Assembly (NCBI RefSeq): GCF_963674635.1
Contig: NZ_OY771475.1
Span: 4,013,001-4,077,000, forward strand
Reading direction: 5' to 3'
DNA from: Breoghania sp.
Lineage (GTDB): Bacteria > Pseudomonadota > Alphaproteobacteria > Rhizobiales > Stappiaceae
Length of the DNA: 64,000 nt
The first letter of the stretch is position 1, and each line of letters starts with the position of its first letter. The notes under the pieces are model-generated. The model was not told the origin of the DNA and searched no databases. It saw only the letters and a program-made list of their open reading frames with translations. Positions 34,493 to 41,852 of this stretch are shown here, one piece after another. The position numbers and the translations under genes are program-made.

Positions 34493-35655
34493 CTTTCACC
34501 GAAACCTTCAAGCGACTTTTGCTGATGGGTGGGGGATTTGCCGCCGCCTTCGGGCTGGTGCTGCCGCTTTTTGCAGGCGAAGCCGGGTCGGTCACCGTGT
34601 GGGATGAGACGGGCGTGATGATCTTCATGCTGCTGGTCTTCGTGATCTCCGCGCAGAACGTGATCTCGCTCATGAATCCTGCGCAAAAAGGCGGCTGGTT
34701 CGACGGTCCTGCGGGCGATGCGCTGATCGCGGTGGCTGCTCATCTGGGCGCATGGGAATTGCTGTCGGCGCTTTCCGGCCATCCGGGCGCGGCTGGTGGC
34801 GGGTTCTGGGCGCTGCTGGTCGCCGCGTGGCTGACGGGCTGGCAATTCGTGGACCGGCTCGCCAATCGGCAGGTCACCTCAAGAACCGTCCAGCGGGTTG
34901 TGACCGTCGTCATTCCGCTTCTCTTCGGTGTGTGGGTGTTGATCCTGTGGCAGGCGCTGGTAACGGGCTTCGGCGTGCCGAAGGTGCTGCTGCCTGCGCC
35001 ATCCGAAATCTGGTTGCGGCTCGTTGGCGGGTTTCCGACGCCGCTATGGGAGGATTTCCGTCAAACCTTCCTGAAGGCGGTTCTGATCGGCTACGCCATT
35101 GGCTGCGGGTCGGGGTTCCTGGTCGCCATTCTCGTGGATCGGGTGCCCTTCCTGCGGCGTGGGCTCCTGCCGGTCGGCAATCTCGTTTCCGCGTTGCCCG
35201 TTGTGGGTGTCGCGCCGATCATGGTGATGTGGTTCGGCTTCGACTGGCCGTCCAAGGCGGCGGTCGTGATCATCATGACCTTCTTCCCGATGCTGGTGAA
35301 CACGGTCTCGGGGCTGGCGGCGTCCGATCACATGCAGCGCGACCTGATGCACACCTATGCGGCTTCCTACTGGCAGTCGCTTCTCAAGCTGAGGCTGCCA
35401 CAGGCGCTGCCGTTCATTTTCAACGCCTTGAAGATCAACTCCACGCTGGCGCTCATCGGCGCGATCGTGGCGGAGTTCTTCGGCACGCCCACCGTCGGGA
35501 TGGGCTTTCGCATCTCCACCGAAGTCGGCCGCATGAATGTCGACATGGTGTGGGCGGAGATCGCAGTCGCCGCGCTGGCGGGCTCGATCTTCTACGGGGT
35601 TATGACGCTTTTGGAGAGGGTATTCACGTTCTGGCATCCGTCGTTCCGCACATAG
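34489..35655 (+). CDS. ABC transporter permease 2 with long N-terminal extension
   Basis: 388 residues, longer than the usual ~250-280. The first ~135 residues carry about four extra hydrophobic segments (LLLMGGGFAAAFGLVLPLF; VMIFMLLVFVISAQNVISL; LIAVAAHLGAWELL; FWALLVAAWLTGWQFV). The standard permease domain follows, with EAA-like loop YAASYWQSLLKLRLPQALPF. It is translationally coupled to permease 1. The function of the extension is not known. Confidence 0.86.
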   Translation: MTFTETFKRLLLMGGGFAAAFGLVLPLFAGEAGSVTVWDETGVMIFMLLVFVISAQNVISLMNPAQKGGWFDGPAGDALIAVAAHLGAWELLSALSGHPGAAGGGFWALLVAAWLTGWQFVDRLANRQVTSRTVQRVVTVVIPLLFGVWVLILWQALVTGFGVPKVLLPAPSEIWLRLVGGFPTPLWEDFRQTFLKAVLIGYAIGCGSGFLVAILVDRVPFLRRGLLPVGNLVSALPVVGVAPIMVMWFGFDWPSKAAVVIIMTFFPMLVNTVSGLAASDHMQRDLMHTYAASYWQSLLKLRLPQALPFIFNALKINSTLALIGAIVAEFFGTPTVGMGFRISTEVGRMNVDMVWAEIAVAALAGSIFYGVMTLLERVFTFWHPSFRT

Positions 35656-35703
35656 CAAACACAAAGGTGCGCCGGTGCCGACACCAGAGGGAGAAGAGTG
35701 GAC

Positions 35704-36690
35704 ATGAAGAAAGTACTGCTTGGGGCTGTCGCCCTTGCTGCCGGATTGGGGATGTCCGCGGCACAGGCCGCCGATGAGGTGACCCTGCAGCTGAAATGGG
35801 TCACGCAGGGCCAGTTTGCCGGCTACTACGTGGCCAAGGACAAGGGCTTTTATGAGGAAGAGGGCCTCGACGTCACCATCAAGCCGGGCGGGCCGGACAT
35901 CGCTCCGCCGCAGGTCATCGCCGGTGGCGGCGCGGACGTCATCGTGGACTGGATGCCGTCGGCACTGGCAAGCCGCGAAAAGGGCGTGCCGCTGGTCAAT
36001 ATCGCCCAGCCTTTCAAGTCCTCGGGGATGATGCTGACCTGCCTGAAAGAAAACGGCGTCGCCACGCCGGACGACTTCAAGGGCAAGACGCTGGGCGTCT
36101 GGTTCTACGGCAACGAATATCCGTTCCTGTCGTGGATGGCGCATCTGAAGATGCCGACCGATGGCGGGCCTGAGGGCGTTGAGGTCCTCAAGCAGGGCTT
36201 CAATGTGGACCCGCTTCTCCAGAAGCAGGCGGCCTGCATCTCCACCATGACCTACAACGAATATTGGCAGGTCATCGACGCGGGCATTTCCGAGGACGAT
36301 CTGATCGTCTTCAAGTATGAGGACCAGGGCGTCGCGACGCTGGAAGACGGTCTCTATGTGCTGGAAGACAACCTCAAGGACGAGGCTTTCGTCGACAAGA
36401 TGGCCCGTTTCGTCAGGGCCTCGATGAAGGGCTGGGAATATGCCCGCGAGAACCCGGACGAGGCCGCCGACATCGTGCTTGAAAACGATGCCTCGGGTGC
36501 ACAGACCGAAAAGCACCAGCGCCGCATGGTCCGCGAGATCAACAAGCTGACCGAAGGCACCAACGGGGCGCTGGATGTCGCAGACTACGAGCGCACGGTT
36601 GAGACGCTGCTTTCGGGCGGGTCCGACCCGGTCATCACCAAGAAGCCGGAAGGCGCCTGGAGCCACGTCGTCACCGACAAGGCGCTTTAG
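35704..36690 (+). CDS. ABC transporter substrate-binding protein, NMT1/THI5-like
   Basis: 328 residues from the ATG at 35704; a GTG at 35698 is less likely. The signal peptide (KKVLLGAVALAAGLGMSAAQA) is followed by VTLQLKWVTQGQFAGYYVAKDKG, the hallmark of NMT1/THI5-like binding proteins that carry pyrimidine precursors or riboflavin-like compounds. VIVDWMPSALA and FYGNEYPFL are further family features. Given its position at the end of the pyrimidine series, uptake of uracil, thymine or a related base is likely but unproven. Confidence 0.87.
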   Translation: MKKVLLGAVALAAGLGMSAAQAADEVTLQLKWVTQGQFAGYYVAKDKGFYEEEGLDVTIKPGGPDIAPPQVIAGGGADVIVDWMPSALASREKGVPLVNIAQPFKSSGMMLTCLKENGVATPDDFKGKTLGVWFYGNEYPFLSWMAHLKMPTDGGPEGVEVLKQGFNVDPLLQKQAACISTMTYNEYWQVIDAGISEDDLIVFKYEDQGVATLEDGLYVLEDNLKDEAFVDKMARFVRASMKGWEYARENPDEAADIVLENDASGAQTEKHQRRMVREINKLTEGTNGALDVADYERTVETLLSGGSDPVITKKPEGAWSHVVTDKAL

Positions 36691-36728
36691 GACGGTTTCC
36701 CACAGGCTTTGGCCGAAAATGACGAGAC

Positions 36729-36766
36729 AAGGGGCGGCGCCGCAGGGTGTCGCCCCTTTCGTTTTC
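36729..36766 (+). terminator. Terminator after the ABC binding-protein gene
   Basis: The stem aaggggcg / cgcccctt with a 14-base loop is followed by ttcgtttt, 39 bp after the stop. Confidence 0.7.
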
Positions 36767-36956
36767 GGGGGCGCCGACAAGCGGCTTGCTTTCTCCCATC
36801 GCATCGGGGATTTATCGAAACCGTAAAACTGCTGTGTTGTTTGCTCTGTAAATTCAACTCCTATCGGACTAGATAGCCCTTGAACTCCGGTGGCACGTGG
36901 TCCTGCCGCTGCCGGCCCACTTCGATATCAAGGCGACAGGATCGCAAGGCTTCCCC

Positions 36957-38981
36957 ATGGACTTCACTATGGATCTGGCGAATTGGGTGATCGCCTATCT
37001 GGGCGATAATCCGCACCTGTCCATTGCCGTCGTCTTTCTCATTTCCATGGGCGAGGCGCTGCTGATCATCGGTCTGTTCGTGCCCTCCACCGTGGTGCTG
37101 GTGGGTGTGGGAACGCTGGTGGGCGGCGGCAAGCTGGATTTCTGGCCGATCTTCGTCGCGACCTGGCTGGGCGCCATTACCGGCGATGCGATTTCCTACT
37201 GGGCCGGGCGCATATATGGCGAGCACCTCAAGCGCATGTGGCCGCTGTCGCGCTATCCGGGGCTGGTGCGAAAAAGCGAGGAGTTCTTCGCCGAACATGG
37301 CGGCAAGTCCATTGCCATCGGACGTTTCGTGCCGGGCGTGAAGGCGGTCATTCCCGGCATCGCGGGCATGATGGGCATGAGCAACACGCGCTTTGCCACC
37401 ATCAACGTGATCTCCGCCTTCTTCTGGTCGCTCGCCCACCTGATGCCCGGCGTCTTTATCGGGCGCGGGCTGGCGGTGGCGAGCCAGGTTTCGGGCCGCT
37501 TCGCGCTGGTGCTGTTCGTGCTCCTCGGGGCGGTGTTCATCACCGCATGGCTCATTCGCATCGTGGTGATGAGTTCCATTCCGCCGCTCGTGCGCCTTCA
37601 GACGCGCTTTGTGGAGGCGGCAGCCCGTCGACCGGGGCGGGTCTGGCACTGGCTGGCGGATACATTGGCACCCGACAATCCCAAGGCCTTGCGTGTTGTG
37701 GCGCTGAGCGCGGTTCTGGCGGCGGGGGGCATCGGCTTCGTTTCCCTGCTGGAAGACCTCATCGCCCGCAATTCGATGGTCTATCTCGATCTTTCCATCG
37801 CCAATCTGATGCAGTCGGTGCGCAACATGCCGGCGGACCGGGTGATGGTGGTGCTGACCATGATCGGCGACGGCACGGTTCTGGTGGTGTTGGGGGCCGT
37901 GATCGTGGCCTGGCTCGCCGCGCGGCGGGCGTGGACGATCGCGGGAGCTGCCGCGCTGACCATGGTTTCCGCTGCGCTTTTCGTCCCCTTCATGAAGATC
38001 CTGCTGCAGCGCGCGCGCCCGGAGGAAATTCTCGGCAGTGCCGATCTCTACAGCTTTCCCTCAGGCCACGCGACGCTGGCGACCGTGGTTTTCGGCATTC
38101 TGGCCGTGCTGATGGGACTGGGCGTCGGGCGTTGGGGCAAGGCGGTGCTGTTTGCCTGCGCGGGCGCGCTGATCGTGGCGATCGCCTGTTCGCGCATCTA
38201 TCTGGGCGCGCACTGGCCCTCAGATGTGGCGGGCGGGTTGCTCTTCGGCATCACCATGACGGCGGCCTTTGCCCTGGCGCTGGAGGCGACGCGCGCCGAT
38301 CGGATCGCCCCGGTGTCGCTCGGGCTGGTGTCGCTCGCGATCTATGCCACTGTCTCCGCCGTTTATGTCACGCAAGGCCATGCGACGGCGATGCTGTCCT
38401 ACAGCCAGCCCACGCGGGCCAACGTGATCACACGCGAATACTGGCTCGATGCGGGCTGGAAGATGCAGCCGGAACGCCGCATCGAGTTGACGGGCGAGAC
38501 GGGCGAACCCTTCATCGCGCAATGGGTCGGTTCGCTCAACGTGCTGCGGGATCTGATGAAGGAAAAGGGCTGGCAGATCGTTCCGACCTGGTCCTGGGTC
38601 GATGTTCTGGCCTATTCCGATGGAAGCAACGATCTCGATGCCCTGTTGCCGCGGCCCTCGCTGCACGAGGGACGGCTGGCCGATCTCAGCGCGACGCTGC
38701 CGAGCCCCCAGGATCAGGGGCGGCTGGTGTTGCGGGCCTGGGCGACCGATACGCTGGTGACGGCGGCGGATGGCCAGCGGGATCCGCTGGTGTTGATCAC
38801 GCTGGCGCTGGAGCGCAAGAAGGAACTGCCGATCGTCGCCCTGCCGCATGATGTGCCCGCGCCCGCCAATGATGTGCGCGCCGTTTTGAAACTGTTCGCT
38901 GAGGCCGTTCATGCGGAGGCCGCGGCGACGGAGCCGAATGCCAGGGCCGAGCCGCCGCTGCTCGTCCATGTGCGGCCTTGA
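36957..38981 (+). CDS. DedA-PAP2 fusion membrane protein with LssY-like C-terminus
   Basis: 674 residues from the ATG at 36957. A DedA/SNARE-associated domain (~10-200) has GRFVPGVKAVIPGIAGMMGM. A PAP2 lipid-phosphatase domain (~250-440) keeps all catalytic motifs: Lys 347 and R354-P (KILLQRARP), SGH 369-371 and R413/H419/D423 (SRIYLGAHWPSD). The last ~200 residues form a soluble LssY-type domain (WIAQWVG- and WSWVDVLA-like segments). DedA proteins move phospholipids or undecaprenyl phosphate across the membrane and PAP2 dephosphorylates lipid pyrophosphates. A fusion could flip and recycle the same carrier. It appears monocistronic. Confidence 0.86.
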   Translation: MDFTMDLANWVIAYLGDNPHLSIAVVFLISMGEALLIIGLFVPSTVVLVGVGTLVGGGKLDFWPIFVATWLGAITGDAISYWAGRIYGEHLKRMWPLSRYPGLVRKSEEFFAEHGGKSIAIGRFVPGVKAVIPGIAGMMGMSNTRFATINVISAFFWSLAHLMPGVFIGRGLAVASQVSGRFALVLFVLLGAVFITAWLIRIVVMSSIPPLVRLQTRFVEAAARRPGRVWHWLADTLAPDNPKALRVVALSAVLAAGGIGFVSLLEDLIARNSMVYLDLSIANLMQSVRNMPADRVMVVLTMIGDGTVLVVLGAVIVAWLAARRAWTIAGAAALTMVSAALFVPFMKILLQRARPEEILGSADLYSFPSGHATLATVVFGILAVLMGLGVGRWGKAVLFACAGALIVAIACSRIYLGAHWPSDVAGGLLFGITMTAAFALALEATRADRIAPVSLGLVSLAIYATVSAVYVTQGHATAMLSYSQPTRANVITREYWLDAGWKMQPERRIELTGETGEPFIAQWVGSLNVLRDLMKEKGWQIVPTWSWVDVLAYSDGSNDLDALLPRPSLHEGRLADLSATLPSPQDQGRLVLRAWATDTLVTAADGQRDPLVLITLALERKKELPIVALPHDVPAPANDVRAVLKLFAEAVHAEAAATEPNARAEPPLLVHVRP

Positions 38982-39374
38982 GGAGGGGGCGTCTGGCACT
39001 TCTCCTGGATGTGGCCAGGCACTCTTTTTGAACGCGCCAGGCATCCTTTGTGAACGCGCCAGGCATCCGTTTTTAACGCGAATGCGGAGAAACGCGGGCG
39101 AACGCGTCGCGCTTGGTTATCCACGCTCGGGTGATCCGCGTTCAGGGATCCAGGCTCGGGGGACCCGCGCACGATCCGGTTGATCGTGCCGCGCGCTCTC
39201 CCGGCAACAGACCCGCAGGCGGTTTGCTGTCGGAGCCGTCCGAAGCACAGGGGCTGCCGGGTATCGTGACGGCGGGCGGTCGCCCAAATCGGCGCAGGCG
39301 GGCGCCGACGAGCGGAACCGTTGGATCGGGAAAGTCCGATCCAACCGCAATGCTCCGGCGGAATTCCTGCGTCG
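38982..39374. other. Gene-free stretch after the DedA-PAP2 gene
   Basis: No supported gene. It holds the three 22-bp tandem repeats at 39014-39079 and several short GC-rich inverted motifs (for example cgctcgggtgatccgcg). Both flanking genes point towards it, so it is probably a transcription-end zone, though no classic terminator with T run is visible. Confidence 0.45.
39014..39079. repeat. Three tandem 22-bp repeats
   Basis: Units gccaggcatcctttgtgaac plus gc, at 39014-39035, 39036-39057 and 39058-39079, with a few substitutions between copies. Non-coding. Confidence 0.85.
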
Positions 39375-39887
39375 TCACTCCCCGGCTGCAGCCGACACGC
39401 GTTTCGTGCGCAGGGCTTCGATCATACGCTCCAGGACGTCATAGGCCTCGCGCACAAGGTCGGGGCCGATGTCGGAGGTGATGTCGTTGTAGAGGCGCTC
39501 CGATTCCGGTGCGATCCGGTTGTAGAGCGCCCGCCCCTTTGCCGCCAGCGTGACGATAACCCTGCGCTGATCGGCCTTGTTGGGCCGCCGGTTGATGATA
39601 CCGGCGCTGTCCAGCTTGGGCAGAATGCGCGACAGGCTTGCGGGATGGATGCCGCATACATCGCTGAGATCGAGAATCTCGCGCTGCTCGACTTCCGCAA
39701 GGGCCCGGATGATCCGCCATTGCTGGTCAGTCAACCCGTGCGCATGCAGATAGGGGCGGAAGCGCAACATGACTTCCTCTCGCGCCGACATCAGTTGCAT
39801 CGGGAGCGATTGATGGAAGGGACGCAGGTCCTGTTCGCCGGAATCAACCTGCGGTTTGGGGTCTGACTTCAAATCATGTGCAGTCAA
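39375..39887 (-). CDS. MarR-family regulator, HpaR-like
   Basis: 170 residues from a TTG at 39887 with AAGG upstream; no ATG exists before the conserved region, so a rare start is required. LRPFHQSLPMQLMSAREEVMLRFRPYL and HGLTDQQWRIIRAL match the homoprotocatechuate-type (HpaR) branch of MarR. The winged helix has LSDVCGIHPASLSRILPKLDSAG and wing NKADQRRVIVTL. Such regulators respond to aromatic acids, but no aromatic catabolic genes are next to it. It is divergent from the transglycosylase gene. Confidence 0.83.
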   Translation of the reverse strand: MTAHDLKSDPKPQVDSGEQDLRPFHQSLPMQLMSAREEVMLRFRPYLHAHGLTDQQWRIIRALAEVEQREILDLSDVCGIHPASLSRILPKLDSAGIINRRPNKADQRRVIVTLAAKGRALYNRIAPESERLYNDITSDIGPDLVREAYDVLERMIEALRTKRVSAAAGE

Positions 39888-40397
39888 TGTGATCGCCTTG
39901 TCTTTTGCTCAAATCTACAAAGCTGCGGCGATGGGATGGTGTGCCAGTTTCCGGATTATTCTCTCGGCTTGCTTCAAATCTTGCGGTCTGGGCCAAATTC
40001 GGGCCGCTCGGTGCGACCTCTGCTTATCGATTAATCTGTCAACTATAATGCAAGGAGAAAAAATCATCAATTCAACGCTTATAGAATAAGCACTTGCGGC
40101 GTCATGTCAAAAAAACAATTTTGAAACGCTACGGAAAGTTCGGGCGTGGTGATGGTTCCGCGACGCAGTGAGGGGGCGCATCGGCCATTTCGCTTCGCGA
40201 CGCGCGGGTTTCAGCCATCCATGGCCTTTCCTGAGCGGCCATGCGAGGGGGTGTATCGGGTGTCGGGTGCACTTGCGGCGCGCGCCACATCATGGCAGGG
40301 AACAGGAAACAGGGAACACCGTGTTCGGCCGAAAGAGGATTTGGCCATCCCGCGACACGCGATTTCCCCTGGCAATCGGATCATGACGGAGTGTGCT
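39888..40397. other. Divergent intergenic region between the MarR gene and mltB
   Basis: About 510 bp. The part near the MarR gene, and especially 40020-40135, is AT-rich (for example aaggagaaaaaatcatcaattc) and may hold promoters. The part near the transglycosylase is GC-rich. No convincing gene, operator or repeat was recognised. Confidence 0.4.
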
Positions 40398-41630
40398 ATG
40401 CGGCGACTTGCAACGAGGATGGTGGGGCTTGTGGCGCTGGGGGCGGCCCTGGCGGGGCCGGTGCTTCCGGGAACGGTGGCGAGCGCGCAGGCCGCCGGAT
40501 GCAGGAACACCGGAAACTTCGATAGTTGGCTCCGCGATTTCCGGGCCGAGGCGCAGGCGCAGGGGCTTTCCCGCCGCACGATCTCCTCGGCGCTGGACGG
40601 GCTCCGGTTCGATCCCTCCATCGTGCGCAAGGATCGCGCGCAGGGCGTGTTTTCCCAGCCTTTTCTTGAATTCTCCAATCGGATGGTTTCGTCCTACCGC
40701 ATGAAGCACGGGGCCCGTCTGCTGCGGGAGAATGCGGCGGAGTTTGCGGATCTGGAGCGCACATACGGGGTGCCGGGGCCGGTGATCGTCGGGTTCTGGG
40801 GACTGGAGACCGATTTCGGCGCCAATATCGGCAATCTGCCGGTCCTCAATTCGCTGGCGACACTCGCCTTCGACTGCCGTCGCCCGGATCTCTTCCGCAC
40901 ACAGCTGATGAGCGCGCTGAAGATCATCGAGCGCGGGGATCTGCGCGCCGACCAGATGATCGGTGCATGGGCGGGCGAACTGGGGCAGCTCCAGTTCCTG
41001 CCCAAGGACTATTACGAGCTTGGCGTGGACTACAATCGCAACGGCCGCGTCGACCTGCTGCGCGAGGTGCCGGACGTGCTGGCCTCCGGTGCCGCTCTCA
41101 TCAAGAGCCATGGCTGGCGGGCCAACGAACCCTGGCTGGTGGAAGTGCGTGTGCCGCGCTCCATGCCGTGGGAGCAGGCGGGGCTTGAGGTGCATCATGG
41201 CGAAAGCACCTGGTCCAAGTGGGGCGTGACCCAGCGCGATGGTTCGGCGCTGAAGTCAACGGGACTGGAATCCTCCCTGCTTCTGCCCATGGGGCGCAAC
41301 GGCCCGGCCTTCCTCGCCTATCCCAATTTCGACGTCTATCTGCAGTGGAACCAGTCCTTCGTCTATGCCACGACCGCGGCCTATTTCGCGACCCGGCTGG
41401 CCGGTGCACCGCCGCGCTTTGCCGGCAATAACAAGGTGGATGTGCTGAGCTTCGACCAGACCAAGCAGCTTCAGCGCGTGCTTGAGGCGCGCGGCTATGA
41501 CGTGGGCGGCGTGGACGGAATGATTGGCGCAAAGACACGCGATTCCGTGCGCGACGTGCAGGCCAAGCTGGGGCTTCCCGTCGATGGATATCCGACGCAG
41601 TCTCTGCTGCGTCGCCTGTCCGGGAACTGA
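40398..41630 (+). CDS. Lytic murein transglycosylase, MltB family, with peptidoglycan-binding domain
   Basis: 410 residues from the ATG at 40398, preceded by GGAG; an ATG at 40383 is possible. A signal peptide (residues ~5-33, ending ASAQAAG) is followed by the SLT_2 domain with catalytic Glu 137 in VGFWGLETDFGANIGN and the substrate-binding GAWAGELGQLQFLPKDYYE. A C-terminal PG_binding_1 domain (~345-405) contains LEARGYDVGGVDGMIGAKTRD. It cleaves glycan strands in the periplasm to 1,6-anhydro products. No lipobox Cys is present, so it is soluble or loosely bound. Confidence 0.9.
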   Translation: MRRLATRMVGLVALGAALAGPVLPGTVASAQAAGCRNTGNFDSWLRDFRAEAQAQGLSRRTISSALDGLRFDPSIVRKDRAQGVFSQPFLEFSNRMVSSYRMKHGARLLRENAAEFADLERTYGVPGPVIVGFWGLETDFGANIGNLPVLNSLATLAFDCRRPDLFRTQLMSALKIIERGDLRADQMIGAWAGELGQLQFLPKDYYELGVDYNRNGRVDLLREVPDVLASGAALIKSHGWRANEPWLVEVRVPRSMPWEQAGLEVHHGESTWSKWGVTQRDGSALKSTGLESSLLLPMGRNGPAFLAYPNFDVYLQWNQSFVYATTAAYFATRLAGAPPRFAGNNKVDVLSFDQTKQLQRVLEARGYDVGGVDGMIGAKTRDSVRDVQAKLGLPVDGYPTQSLLRRLSGN

Positions 41631-41666
41631 GTTCAGCGGCACTCGTCAAGCTGCCACACGAATGCG

Positions 41667-41712
41667 ACGGGCGGTCGGGCACACGTACCGGGCCGCCCGT
41701 TTCGCATTTTTC
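41667..41712 (+). terminator. Terminator after the transglycosylase gene
   Basis: The stem acgggcgg / ccgcccgt is followed by ttcgcattttt. It starts 36 bp after the stop. Confidence 0.75.
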
Positions 41713-41852
41713 GTGGAGGGAATTTGCGCAATAATATCGATATCTCGCAGGAAACACCGATGGTATCGTCTTGCCCGGGAGACGGGAACAGGAGGTGCCG
41801 CCAGGCATCTCGGGGAGGCTGCGGGGTGCCGCAGCCCTAGCGGGCGGCCAGC

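Noticed and set aside
35044..36804. 586-codon minus-strand frame opposite permease 2 and the binding-protein gene
   Set aside because: It spans two well-supported plus-strand genes and the terminator, and reads as antisense composition only.
39014..39079. Short CRISPR-like repeats
   Set aside because: The 22-bp units are contiguous with no spacers.
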